A stretch of 64,000 nt of DNA from Bacteroides sp. 43_108 (lineage in GTDB: Bacteria > Bacteroidota > Bacteroidia > Bacteroidales > Bacteroidaceae), in NCBI GenBank assembly GCA_001915545.1, contig MNQS01000132.1, forward strand, positions 1 through 64,000, in the 5' to 3' direction. The position numbers and the translations under genes were made by a program. This document shows, piece after piece, positions 34,909-45,900 of this stretch. Under the pieces are notes generated by a model. That model saw only the letters and a program-made list of their open reading frames with translations. It was not told where the DNA came from and did not search any database. Positions within the stretch are counted from its first letter, which is position 1. Each line of letters begins with the position of its first letter.

Positions 34909-37320
34909 TCACCTTATCAACATACGGCATCCGAACAAAGGTCCGGCAACACAAGTATTATCCATCGCTTCAAACTCTACGAGAACATTATCCTTTCCTT
35001 TAGTAACTTCAAAAGGAATATGATAGACCTTATCGAAGAAGCTGTTGCCCCACCAATGTATTATGACCGTTGCGACAGGAACACCGTCCACCTTAACCTT
35101 GAACTTATAGATATCGCCTAGATTTCCCCAATATGTGCACATCATATCCATCGGAACATCTGGCTTTACAGGCATCTTAAATGAAAAAGAACCGCCATTT
35201 ACAGCTTTTCTGAACTTCTTGCCTGAAATATCACCTAGTTCTATGTTATTGCCGTCAAATGAGAAATCGCGCTCCGGTTGCATTTCTCCTGGCTGGAAAT
35301 ATGCAACAGTGCGTTGCTTCATCCATTTCTCTCTATCTCGTTTGGCCAATATATCCTCAGATTCTTTCAGCCATTTATCCAGATTATAATGTTCGAAATA
35401 CACGACTGTCCTATCTCCGGTAGACTTGTAGTATGGTTTCATTTCATGAGATGACGGCCACGCACTTTTGAGTTGCATTTTTTCTCCATCAAAGAAAATT
35501 GCAGACTCTGCATCGTCAACCATTTCCGTCAATACCACAGGAACATCTTCACCTGAATTCAAAGGCAGAGCCAGCACAATTGGTCCATAAAGATATGCAC
35601 GCAACGTACTGTCACCTAGTGCCTGTTCTGAAGAGAAAGACATAGGATATACAAACTCCAGCCTGTCTCCGTCACTCCATTTCCTTTCAATTTTAAGATA
35701 ACTGCCGGGTCCTGCATTTGAAACAATTTGTTTCTCACCATTTATAAATACATCACATCCTTTTTTCGCCCAATAAGGATAGCGGATATTAACAGCAAAT
35801 TTTCTACTGCGCTTCAACTTTAAATCAACAGCAACAGAACCTGAATTAGGAAAATCCGTATTCATGGTTACTTGTGCACCTTCAGCTCTCCAATTCAAGA
35901 CAGAAGGTATAAACAGATTTATATACAAATCATTGTCGCCATTCGTACTATATATGAAATCCCCATATTTTGAATGGTTTTCCAATCCAGTTCCGACACA
36001 ACACCAGAAAGAATCAAAGGGGGATGAGAAGTCTTTTCGGCATCCAGATGCCAACGGCGACATATAGCAAACCATACCGTCATCAGGATTCTGTGAAGCA
36101 AGAATATGATTATACAATACACGCTCGTAGAAATCAACCTTTTTGACATCCGGAGAAGCCATGAAAAGATGTTTGGTCAACTTGAGCATATTGTATGAAT
36201 TACACGTTTCACAAGTTTTATCCGTAATTCTGTCGTAAGTACGGTCAGGAGCTCCGAAATGTTCAGCTTCACTGTTTCCTCCAATGACATACGTGTGATG
36301 ATCCACTACTGTATTCCAGAAGAAATCTGCAATATCCAATAGTTTTTTATCACCTGAAAGTTCATACTGCCGGGCCACACCGACAATCTTAGGTATCTGA
36401 GTGTTTGCGTGCTTGCCTGCCAGTTCATCGCGATGTTCGCTCAAAGGATCCAACAAATATTTGTGATTCAAACGTTCCGAAAGCTCCAAATAGCGAGAAT
36501 CATTTGTCAGAGCATAAACCTCGGCGAAAGATTCATTTATTCCACCATGCTCGGCCTTCAATATTTCCTGAATCTGCGCGTCGGATAATGGAGAAAAAAC
36601 GCCATACATATAATTTGCAAGAGATACCAAAACATCTTTGGCCAAATCATTATGTGCATGTCTATAGGCATCAGAAAGGCCAGCCATAAGCTTATGCATG
36701 TTGTACAATGGAACATAGTAACCATTCAAATCGAATCCCTTGGTTCTGATATCCCCTTTCCCGATTTCTTCAAACAGTCTGCAAGCATCAGGAAAACCAG
36801 CTACAAGCCCTGTTCCTAAAGTTTTCTGGCAAGAATCCAACTGAGAAACACAATAATCCACAATTTTCTTCATAGCTTCATCGCCTGTCGAAGCATACAT
36901 CATGGAACATGCCGAAAGAAAATGCCCGAAAGTCTGGCCGGCCAATCCACCACCTTCCCAGCCACCATATTTAGGAGCTTTAGGAGACAGTCCGGCATTC
37001 TGAAGGAATCCATTCATCAGTCTGTCCGATTCAAGCTTAAGCAACCACTGTCTATCCATTTCCATTGCGTGCTTAAAAGGACCATCCAAAAGTCTGACAT
37101 CTTCCAAAGGGAAAGACTGACAAGTCTGTTCTTTCTTCTTGTACAAAGATTTTGCCTTGCAGTTTGCCGAAGAAACAGAATAAACACCAGGGAATGTTTC
37201 ACTTATGCCACAATCGCTATAAAAGCCGGCAGAATAATCCCCGGCTTTTGACATACTCCATGCGGAAACCGAAAACAGTCCTAGCATAGAGCTAAACAAT
37301 ACTATTCTAGATTTTTTCAT
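34909..37320 (-). CDS. GH127/GH146-type beta-L-arabinofuranosidase
   Basis: The 803-residue secreted protein (signal peptide about 1-21) has the (alpha/alpha)6 catalytic domain of family GH127/GH146 followed by two beta domains (about 500-640 and 660-803), as in large Bacteroidota members. The zinc-thiolate cluster known from HypBA1 (Glu338, Cys340, Cys417, Cys418) is reproduced by Glu371 and Cys373 in CETCNS and Cys440/Cys441 in FWCCVGTG. The nucleophile is one of these cysteines in the studied enzyme. It releases beta-linked L-arabinofuranose from plant glycans. It starts 7 bp after the GH2 stop and belongs to the same operon. Confidence 0.9.
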   Translation of the reverse strand: MKKSRIVLFSSMLGLFSVSAWSMSKAGDYSAGFYSDCGISETFPGVYSVSSANCKAKSLYKKKEQTCQSFPLEDVRLLDGPFKHAMEMDRQWLLKLESDRLMNGFLQNAGLSPKAPKYGGWEGGGLAGQTFGHFLSACSMMYASTGDEAMKKIVDYCVSQLDSCQKTLGTGLVAGFPDACRLFEEIGKGDIRTKGFDLNGYYVPLYNMHKLMAGLSDAYRHAHNDLAKDVLVSLANYMYGVFSPLSDAQIQEILKAEHGGINESFAEVYALTNDSRYLELSERLNHKYLLDPLSEHRDELAGKHANTQIPKIVGVARQYELSGDKKLLDIADFFWNTVVDHHTYVIGGNSEAEHFGAPDRTYDRITDKTCETCNSYNMLKLTKHLFMASPDVKKVDFYERVLYNHILASQNPDDGMVCYMSPLASGCRKDFSSPFDSFWCCVGTGLENHSKYGDFIYSTNGDNDLYINLFIPSVLNWRAEGAQVTMNTDFPNSGSVAVDLKLKRSRKFAVNIRYPYWAKKGCDVFINGEKQIVSNAGPGSYLKIERKWSDGDRLEFVYPMSFSSEQALGDSTLRAYLYGPIVLALPLNSGEDVPVVLTEMVDDAESAIFFDGEKMQLKSAWPSSHEMKPYYKSTGDRTVVYFEHYNLDKWLKESEDILAKRDREKWMKQRTVAYFQPGEMQPERDFSFDGNNIELGDISGKKFRKAVNGGSFSFKMPVKPDVPMDMMCTYWGNLGDIYKFKVKVDGVPVATVIIHWWGNSFFDKVYHIPFEVTKGKDNVLVEFEAMDNTCVAGPLFGCRMLIR

Positions 37321-37327
37321 AACGGTA

Positions 37328-39151
37328 TTATTTCAGACCTTCGAGACTCATGCAAACCCGATTATTGGCTTCGCGAACTTTCTGCTCATCAATCTTTATA
37401 TATTTTCGGTCATACGTCATCAGACCGTTAACTTCTACCTCAACATCTGTTGTCTGCGTATAAACAGCAGAAGACAATCCACGGGCAATGAAACCTTCAA
37501 GCTGTTCTATGTATTTCAGATATTCAGCAGTTACTTCTTCTGAAGACTTAAACTGAACATATCCCCAATTACGGGACGGTTCCCACAGATGACCTTCTAC
37601 GGCAAATCCGATACCTCCATATTCGCCTAAAACATTTACACGCTGAGCATCATAAAGAGGCATTGCCGGTGTCGGATAATTGTGCACATCCAGTATGTCA
37701 CCGCAAGTATAATGGTTTCCTCCGCTAGCAGGATCAACCAGTCGTGTAGGATCATATTTCTTTGTCCATTCGACAATTTCCGGAGTCTTAAACTGTCCCC
37801 AAGCTTCGTTGAAAGGAACCCACACACCTATACATGGGTAAGAATAAAGACAATCCATTATTTCTTTCCATTCCTTGCGGAACTGAGCTTCCGACTCAGG
37901 ACTGCGCAACAGTTCTGCACCATTGAAATAGCGGAAGTTCTGCCATTCTGGATTACGGTCACCGCTAGGCATATCCTGCCAGACTATTATACCTTTTTTA
38001 TCACAATAAGTATACCAACGTGCCGGTTCAACCTTTATATGTTTACGTATCATGTTGAAGCCCCAATCTTTCGTCTTCTGTATATCATAAAGCAAGGCGT
38101 TATCAGTAGGTGCCGTATAAAGTCCATCAGGCCACCAACCTTGATCAAGGGGTCCGAAATTAAATATCGGTTCATTATTAAGAGCAATACGCATAACGCC
38201 ATTCTTATCTCTCAACGTAGAGAATTTTCTCATTGCCGTATAACTCTTTACTTCGTCTATAGCTTTTCCGCCATTGCTCAACACAACACGCATATCATAC
38301 AAGAACGGAGTAGATGGACTCCAGAGTTTTGCATTCTCAGGCATATCTATTGAAACAGCATGACCATTGATACTCTTGCCGGAAGCAATCACGCGACCAT
38401 TATCATAAATATAAACCTCAACCATATCTCCCTGCATTCCTGCAGACACTTTCGGTTCTACAGTCACAGTATGCAAATCGATATCCGGTGTTATTTTAAG
38501 ATTCTCAAAATGTCTATCGCCCACGGGCTCAATCCAAACAGTCTGCCAAATACCTGTTACAGGCGTATACCATATACCTCCAGGTCTATTCACTTGCTTG
38601 CCTCGAGGCTGAAAACCTTCGTCCGTAGGATCCCATACCCTCACGCATATTTCATTTTCCTTCTTGGTATCAAGAGCGGCTGTTATATCAAAAGAAAATG
38701 GAACAAAACCACCTTTATGCTGTCCGACTTTTACATCATTGACCCAAACATCTGCAAGCCAGTCAACAGCACCAAAATTCAATATTATGCGCTTGTTTTT
38801 CCAAGAAGAAGGTATTGTGAATTTTCTCGAATACCACAATTCATTATCCTTGCCGACGGTCTTGCCAACACCAGACATCATAGATTCAACAGCAAAAGGA
38901 ACCAGAATTTTACCATCAAAAACTTCAGGTTTACGCTCACCTTTCTTTTTAATGGCATAATCCCAAAGTCCATTCAGATTACTCCAAGAAGAACGCTCCA
39001 TAATAGGCCTAGGATACTCAGGCAGAACATTATCTACAGATACACTGTCAGCCCAAACCGATTTAATATGGTCATCAAGCATTTTCCATTGAGCTTTTGC
39101 ATCAACAAATACAGCCAGCAACAAGGTTGCAAAAAATAAAATGTTTTTCAT
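37328..39151 (-). CDS. GH2 glycosidase (beta-galactosidase-like)
   Basis: The 607-residue exported protein (signal peptide cleaved near AKA, residue 20) has the GH2 order: sugar-binding jelly-roll domain (about 45-210), immunoglobulin-like domain (about 210-310) and TIM barrel (about 310-607). Acid/base Glu449 lies in WVPFNEAWGQF and nucleophile Glu510 in VLGEYGGIG. The family includes beta-galactosidases, beta-glucuronidases and beta-mannosidases; galactose is the best guess from context. It heads a unit with GH127, under the 72-bp region at 39216-39287 shared with the GH43 promoter. Confidence 0.88.
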   Translation of the reverse strand: MKNILFFATLLLAVFVDAKAQWKMLDDHIKSVWADSVSVDNVLPEYPRPIMERSSWSNLNGLWDYAIKKKGERKPEVFDGKILVPFAVESMMSGVGKTVGKDNELWYSRKFTIPSSWKNKRIILNFGAVDWLADVWVNDVKVGQHKGGFVPFSFDITAALDTKKENEICVRVWDPTDEGFQPRGKQVNRPGGIWYTPVTGIWQTVWIEPVGDRHFENLKITPDIDLHTVTVEPKVSAGMQGDMVEVYIYDNGRVIASGKSINGHAVSIDMPENAKLWSPSTPFLYDMRVVLSNGGKAIDEVKSYTAMRKFSTLRDKNGVMRIALNNEPIFNFGPLDQGWWPDGLYTAPTDNALLYDIQKTKDWGFNMIRKHIKVEPARWYTYCDKKGIIVWQDMPSGDRNPEWQNFRYFNGAELLRSPESEAQFRKEWKEIMDCLYSYPCIGVWVPFNEAWGQFKTPEIVEWTKKYDPTRLVDPASGGNHYTCGDILDVHNYPTPAMPLYDAQRVNVLGEYGGIGFAVEGHLWEPSRNWGYVQFKSSEEVTAEYLKYIEQLEGFIARGLSSAVYTQTTDVEVEVNGLMTYDRKYIKIDEQKVREANNRVCMSLEGLK

Positions 39152-39215
39152 AATAAAATTTTAAAATCAGACATTTACATCCGGCCTAACTCCAGACCAT
39201 CCTTAACACAAAACA

Positions 39216-39287
39216 ACATTGCAAATATAACCAATTATAATACAACAAAATTATACTATAGTTGCAATTACTTATGCCATATTTGCC
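39216..39287 (-). promoter_or_regulatory. Shared 72-bp control region, GH2 copy
   Basis: This stretch aligns without gaps to 48032-48103 upstream of the GH43 gene, 61 of 72 bases identical. It contains TATATTTG (39229-39222), a -7 element reading toward GH2 that would give a leader of about 65 nt, and an invariant core of about 17 bases around ATTTTGTT. It probably binds the same regulator as the GH43 copy. Confidence 0.7.
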
Positions 39288-39532
39288 TTATGAGGAGGAC
39301 TCATTGAAACAAATCCATGATGCACATCAAACAATCAGCGAATAAAAAGAAGGGAAACAGAATCAACAAAATGCAAAGCAAATCACAAAAATGCCTACGA
39401 CACAAATCCCCAACAAGAAAAAATATAAAACCAGGAAATTGGAACAATTTATATCTGATATGACATATTGCCTCATAAATCACAGAAAAACAAATCAAGA
39501 ATAGTGTTTATGAGCAACCATAATAAAACAGT

Positions 39533-39575
39533 AAACCCTGACATACAGACTTTACAATTACGTATGTCAGGGTTT
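39533..39575 (-). terminator. Terminator after the 970-residue protein
   Basis: A perfect 14-bp stem is formed by 39533-39546 and 39562-39575. On the minus strand it is followed by ACTGTTTTATT. It lies 8 bp after the stop codon at 39583. Confidence 0.8.
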
Positions 39576-39582
39576 AAAAAGA

Positions 39583-42495
39583 TTATCGAACTACAACTTT
39601 TGCAGTCTTATTTCCATACTTCAAAATATATACTCCAGCATTCAACTTAACGCCGGCATCAACTATAACACCGTTGACAGAATATACCAAAGTTCCTTCT
39701 GGAGCAATGATGGTTCCGTTCTCAACTCTGAAATCAAGTTCTTCAGAATCATCTTCCGGAGTAGAAATTCCTGTTGCAGGGTTCCAACCAGCGTTGTCAC
39801 CTTCAGTAAGCTGTGTCAAAGTAAAGTTATCAGCAGACAACCAAGTACCAGTCCAAGGCTCACCGCCGAACTTCATTGTAAATGTAGAGTCACAAGTGTA
39901 ACCGATAGTGAGAGCATGATCCTTAACCTCTATTTCAAGAGTCTTGTAGTGCCATCCCCAACCCTTACCATTGTTAGTGTTTACAATCTGGAGAAGAGCC
40001 TCATCACCGTCAATACCACCGTTTGTAGCCTTATAAGCCTCAGCAAATATTGAACCGTAAGAATCGCTTACTGTTGCAATTGAGTCATTTCCTGCAGAAT
40101 CAGAAGGACCACCAAGCTCTGTAATGTTCATTCGTTCCATTGTAACAGGAGCCAAAACAGTTGTAGTAGAATCGTGGTCAGCCATTGCATAAAGGTATAC
40201 ACCCTTATCACTTGTTGTACGTACCATAGCCTTAAGCTCATAAGTACCGTTAGGCAGATTCTCTATAGTCTGATATGCATTGTAAAGCAGATTTCCCGCA
40301 GTCTGGTGCCAAGCATCCAAATAACGTCCGTTTACATCGCCATCATACTGCTGACTTGCATTTGTCACAAGGTTGTTTCCAGAACCGCTCATCACGATAG
40401 TCCATCCCTTTGCACTTGAGCTGTTAGAATCATCGATTGTTGGATTAACGATAAGACCAGTATAATCCTTTGTGCCAGTAGCAATCAGATCTGCTGCACG
40501 GCATGCAGCAATTGCATTTTCCAATTCTGTGATATACTTTTCTACCAAAGTTTCGAGTGGAAGAACTTCCATTTCTGTAAAGAATGCAACCTGACGGTTG
40601 ATGTTCTCATCAAGAACGCTCTTTGCGACTGCATCAGAAACTTCCAATTCCTTAGCCTCTTTCAATACTGGCATGTATTCGTCGCGGAAGCAATACAGAA
40701 TTGATGTCAGACTATCCATTTCTGTGTATGTTGCATCTTCTGCATTGATAGCATTAGTCATGCTTTCACAGAAACTATTTGCAATTTCCGAATATACATC
40801 AGTATATACACCATTAGTAAGTGAGTCTGTCAATGCTGCAAGTATACCGTTCTTCACAGCAACCTGCTTGTCCACAGACTTCTGAGCCTCAGCCTGAGCA
40901 ACCATCAAAGCCTCCATAGCGTCTTTGATAGTCTGAACATCGGAAGCATTCTCATATTTGCTGATAGAATCACTGAATGCAACCTTGTCAGCATTAAACA
41001 TCATTGTATCGCGCTGTGCACGGCACTCATCAAGTTTAGAATTCAACTGAGCACGAAGATCTTCCTCGCTGAGCTGTCCGCAATACTTGAGACGGAAACC
41101 TGTAACAAGATACCATCCTATAGAACCGCCAGCTTCAGATGCCTCAGAAGAGAAACCTATTCTGAGATTTCCATTTATAACCGTAACAGGAGTTGTTTCA
41201 AATGTTTCCCATGCTCCAGACATAGCTTCTGATGCATAATTTGAAACAGCAGTAACTCCACCTGAAGTAGCAAAAGCATGCTGCTTGTAGTTTTCACCTA
41301 CTCCAGTGTAGCCTATACATTCAACCTTATAGCGACCATCAGGAAGTCCTTCTACATCCTGATATATTTCAAGAAGATTGAACTGCCAAGACCAGTTGTT
41401 GAAACATGTTACATCGACACCAACCTCATCTGAGTATTTATGTCTTGCTCCGTAATCAAATCCGCTTGAAGGAAGATTTGTATCATTCAGAACCCAACCT
41501 TCAGAAGTTGTTGTACAATCTGGATCATAGTTGTAAGCCTCTCTGAAGTTAGGATACTTGATATAGTATGTAAGATCAGCAGGATTCTCCTCTGTTGCTA
41601 CAGGAATCTGGCTGTCGTAGTATGCATGCAAAGCATTTTCAAGTGCGTAATAACCATCCAAAAGTTCCTGAAGTTTTGCATCATCTGATTCAAACAAGTC
41701 ATGAGCCTCATAGTAAGCAGTCTCGAGTGCATCAAATCCAGGATATAAAGTAGACGAAGCAAAATTAGCATCGCACTCGTCATAAATATTGGAAATATTT
41801 GATATTACAGCAAGTCCTTTTCTGATTTCAGATATATAATTGTTGATTTCTGTAATCAGAGCATAATAAGTATCATCTGTGCCATCAATCTTTTCCTCTT
41901 CTGCCATTGCAAAGTCAGTGATTTCAGTCTGAATACCTGGATAATCACCAAGCTCTTCCTGGAACAAAAGAAGTTTGCTTGCAGCATCGTTATACAAAGT
42001 TTCTGCATCAGTTGCAAGGGCAACCAGCTTCCACTGTGATTTTTCGTTGAGCGCCTTATCGCACCATACACCGTTTCCAACTCCAGGAGTATCCCATCCC
42101 CAATAGAGTGAATTCTGCTTATTCTTAATAGCGACGAACTCCGTTCCTTCTATGGCCTCAATAGTATACTTTGCCCTGGAAACATCTGAAGGAAGAGTTG
42201 CTTCAAATGAAATGTCCCACGTATTCCAATCCGAAGTAATCTTACAAACATAGCTGTCGTCCGCCACTAATTTAATCATGTAAGAACCATCACCGTCTCC
42301 GGAGTCAATGAACTCGAAAGCCTGTGTCTCGTCATTCTCGTCAGGTTCACACTGCTTGGCAACACCATCAACGCTACCCAAAGCAAAGCCTTCGCTGCTT
42401 ATAATCTGGTAGTTTCTGCCCAGCGTTGGTTCTGTAACCTGAGCTCCCGCATATATCGAAAAAAGCGAAAATGCGGCAATCAAAAGTTTCTTCAT
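39583..42495 (-). CDS. Large secreted protein with type IX sorting domain
   Basis: The 970-residue product has a signal peptide (about 1-18), an N-terminal beta-trefoil-like segment (about 20-155), two galactose-binding-like beta modules (around 320-480 and 690-880, each with the pattern NLPNGTYELKAMVRT or GLPDGRYKVECIGY), helical stretches between them, and a C-terminal type A sorting domain (about 925-970) with YSVNGVIVDAGVKLNAGVY and final KVVVR. That domain directs export across the outer membrane by the type IX system and lipid attachment at the surface. No catalytic signature was recognised. A carbohydrate-binding surface protein is the best inference from the neighbouring GH genes. Confidence 0.7.
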   Translation of the reverse strand: MKKLLIAAFSLFSIYAGAQVTEPTLGRNYQIISSEGFALGSVDGVAKQCEPDENDETQAFEFIDSGDGDGSYMIKLVADDSYVCKITSDWNTWDISFEATLPSDVSRAKYTIEAIEGTEFVAIKNKQNSLYWGWDTPGVGNGVWCDKALNEKSQWKLVALATDAETLYNDAASKLLLFQEELGDYPGIQTEITDFAMAEEEKIDGTDDTYYALITEINNYISEIRKGLAVISNISNIYDECDANFASSTLYPGFDALETAYYEAHDLFESDDAKLQELLDGYYALENALHAYYDSQIPVATEENPADLTYYIKYPNFREAYNYDPDCTTTSEGWVLNDTNLPSSGFDYGARHKYSDEVGVDVTCFNNWSWQFNLLEIYQDVEGLPDGRYKVECIGYTGVGENYKQHAFATSGGVTAVSNYASEAMSGAWETFETTPVTVINGNLRIGFSSEASEAGGSIGWYLVTGFRLKYCGQLSEEDLRAQLNSKLDECRAQRDTMMFNADKVAFSDSISKYENASDVQTIKDAMEALMVAQAEAQKSVDKQVAVKNGILAALTDSLTNGVYTDVYSEIANSFCESMTNAINAEDATYTEMDSLTSILYCFRDEYMPVLKEAKELEVSDAVAKSVLDENINRQVAFFTEMEVLPLETLVEKYITELENAIAACRAADLIATGTKDYTGLIVNPTIDDSNSSSAKGWTIVMSGSGNNLVTNASQQYDGDVNGRYLDAWHQTAGNLLYNAYQTIENLPNGTYELKAMVRTTSDKGVYLYAMADHDSTTTVLAPVTMERMNITELGGPSDSAGNDSIATVSDSYGSIFAEAYKATNGGIDGDEALLQIVNTNNGKGWGWHYKTLEIEVKDHALTIGYTCDSTFTMKFGGEPWTGTWLSADNFTLTQLTEGDNAGWNPATGISTPEDDSEELDFRVENGTIIAPEGTLVYSVNGVIVDAGVKLNAGVYILKYGNKTAKVVVR

Positions 42496-42891
42496 AAGTT
42501 GTTGTTTTTAGTTAAGTATGTAAAAAGTCTCATTGTTGCACAAATCAATACTTATTCTCGTACATAAGAAAACCAGTCCATAAAAGACCAGATTCATACA
42601 CGACATAAAAATTCATTTATACTTTTCATTCACATTCGTTTCTAAAGGCCTGCATGGAATAGCAAATCCATGGTTTCAATCGAATTCAATCTGTCGATAA
42701 ATATCGTATATTTTTTTCATATACTAATAACATTTAGTCATTTTTTATTCCATAAATATGGAAAATATACATAACAGGAATATATATTATACAAATTTGT
42801 TATGAACATTTACTATTTTCAAAAACAAGTCAAATTTCTCCCTTTCTACAGCTTGCAACTACAACATAAATCACACATCACGAAACAAACA
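42496..42891. other. Intergenic region upstream of the 970-residue gene
   Basis: About 400 bp of very AT-rich sequence containing no supported gene. It must hold the promoter of the leftward 970-residue gene, but no clear -33/-7 pair was found. ACAAATTTGT (a 10-bp palindrome at about 42801) is the only notable element. Confidence 0.4.
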
Positions 42892-42940
42892 TAAAAAAAA
42901 GAGCAAGAGATATTTTAATCAACAAAACATCCTTGCTCTT
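42892..42940 (-). terminator. Terminator after the 1245-residue protein
   Basis: AAGAGCAAG (42899-42907) pairs with CTTGCTCTT (42932-42940). On the minus strand it is followed by eight T residues. It lies 7 bp after the stop at 42947. Confidence 0.88.
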
Positions 42941-42946
42941 AGAATC

Positions 42947-45900
42947 CTATAATCTGAATACCTTTGTTCTTAAACCAACATTTACTTTTTTGTTCTTCAA
43001 ATCAAGTACATATACTCCTGACGGTAAATGCTTTACAGAACACGAAAAACGACAAGCACCGACTGGAACAGAAAACGAGAAACATTTCATTCCCGAAATT
43101 CCATACAGTACACAAGTTGCGCCATCTGAAAAGTCACCTTCTACAACCAGACAATCTGAAGTATTATCAATATAAGCTTTTATATTGTCGTCAATTGCAT
43201 TTATGCCTATTGAAGTTTCACAAGAAAGAACTATCTTTTCCCTTTCCGGCAAAGCATCGACAAGAACCAGCCCGTTCTGAGGAGAGACTACAGATGTGCG
43301 GAGCGTATCACCGTTACAGTCAAGTATGATGCAGGAAACTGTGTTCCAGTCTTCTGGAACCTTACAAGCTACTGTCAACGGCATGTTGAATCTGCACGTG
43401 TCAAGGTCCATCTGGATATCATAAAGAAGAGAACCGTCAGAAAGACTGTCGCATACTACGTATGAAGCTTCACGTTCCAAGCTGTAGCGGACAAGATCTG
43501 AAAACGTGGAAACATAGAGACTGCCATCGGCCGAAGACTCGGACAGGAAACGGCACAGTCCATCGACAAATTCCTTGCTTGCAGAAACGGTGTCTCCCTC
43601 TGCTATAGAAGACAGAGGGAGGACATTGCCTATATTGACTGCCAGCATCGAGCCGTCAAGGTTGCCAATTGCAGTTGTCAAGGAACGCAATGCTTCATTT
43701 TCTGAGGAAGGCGTGCGTTCTACTGAAAATGTTGGTCTGTATGAAGGAACAGACATAAACTCGGCAGAAGTCTGGATATTCTCGGACGAATGATCCAACA
43801 CACCCATGAAATGCCTTGAAGCCAGTTCTGCAACAATCTCATCAGAATATGCTGTCGGATACGAATGTGCTATACATGGAGTTGCCATACGTCTGCCTAT
43901 TTCCTTAGCATCACCGGACATGGATGACTCCACTTCGTTGTAAGTCATGCTGTCATAGGAGATGCCGGAAAGAGAATTTGAACCTATTTCATGTCCGGCA
44001 GACTTCAGTTCGAGCATGTCATCCCATGACATACGGCCATCAGAACCAGCAAGTGAGGAACTGACAAAGAATGTGGAACGCAGACCGCAGGATTCGAGAC
44101 TCGGCACTGCTTCTGCAAGCTGACATCCAAGTCCGCCGTCGAATGTCAGAGCGACAGCAGATGTACGTCCGCCAGGCCATCTTGAAATTGCAGTTGAAGA
44201 CTGAGACAGATGCTTGTCTGAACGGAAATTGCGGAAACGGTGGAAAGTTATGTAGTTTGCGTTGTGTTGACTATCAGCATTGCCGGTTGAATCTTCCCAA
44301 GCGGTACGTGATACAGCAATTATATCTTCGTCCTCAATAATCCAGTCAAGATACTGGAAAGCATGGTTCGCTACATCTGGATGATGAAGAAGAGTATCCT
44401 TTATATGCCATGTACGGAGATCGTCTGAACACGAAAGAACCAATGTGTTGCGTATACGTTCAACGTTGGAGCTCTGTTCCAGCGACTCCTTCAACACATA
44501 GTTGCTGAGAGTCCAATAGCGATTGCTTACGGAATCATAACGTATGGTGAACTTCTTGCAGGCACCAGGAAGGTCTACAAATCCGGTATTAACATCGAAG
44601 CTGGCCGTCTTGCCGTCAGCAGAAATATCAATAATTGCAGCCTTGTTGTCCTTATCGTAATTTACGCGCAACACATCCTTTATTGTGCCGTCAGGAGCAA
44701 CCACGGCATTGCCTTCGAGCCATGCATTTCCATACACACCTGCACCTGAAGGGAAATCCAGATGATTTGAGAAAGTCCAGTTGGAAGCATCGAGCATATC
44801 GGCATCTTCATCAATGGACATCATGAATGCCCGGAATTTACCCCAACCATCACGCGTTGCATGTTCCTCCATGGCACGCCAGATACGACCATCGTGATAA
44901 ACAATAGGAACAGGGGCGCAATGATAATTACCGCTCAACAGCAATCCTGATTTTGAATCGACAGGCTTTGTCCAGCTGACACCGCCGTCAACAGACTTCA
45001 AGACCACTGCATTTCCGTATGTACCAGTTCCTACTGCCATTACACCTATAAGATAAATACCATCTTCCTTTTCAAGCAAAGAAGCCCAGAACAAGCCATC
45101 AATTTCTGAAATGCAATTCCAGGTTTTGCCTTGGTCATCAGAACGATAGACAAAAGCCTTACGGCTTGAATTATCACCGAAATAATCATGAGATGCAAGA
45201 TAATGACCATCCTTGCACTTTATTATGCTAGGAGAACCTATAAAATGTTTGGTAGCAGCCGGCGAGTTATGTATGACGACTCCTGGAGGGTTATCGAAAA
45301 CAGTCATGACCTTATATTCTATATCAGAAGAAAGAACCAAGACTCCCTGCCAGCAAGTTTCCCATATACGTATCATCTCACCTTTGCGGACGTTTCGTTT
45401 AAACACAGAGAACTCCGTATTGTTAGGATCATTATAGTTGAAGCTTTGTCCTTCCACCTTTTCCCACCCTTCTTTCAACGGATCATATACAGCTCCTTCA
45501 TCCGAAGTTACAGCTATATACATGTCGCCATCAGCTTTGGATGTGACATTAAGAACATGCGAAGTACCAGTACCACCTGCAAGACGTGTAAATTCAAGTC
45601 CATTGGCACCTTTGTCCACATTGCTGAAAACGTAAGTCCTGTTGCTGTATGCCAATTCACCATTTTTCAGATTGCCGACTTCCATTGTTCCCATTGATTC
45701 AACATCTACAGGAACAGCATCAAAGGCTTCATAATCAACAGATATAGACGGAGCAACAATCAATGCGCCACTGAATGTTTCAGGTTGTACGACATCAATC
45801 CATTCATTCGGCGAAACACTTTTACGATAAAAACTGAAAACTTCCTCTGCCTTGCTGCCATAAACAAGATTCTGTCCGTCAATCAAAGACCAGCCATTAG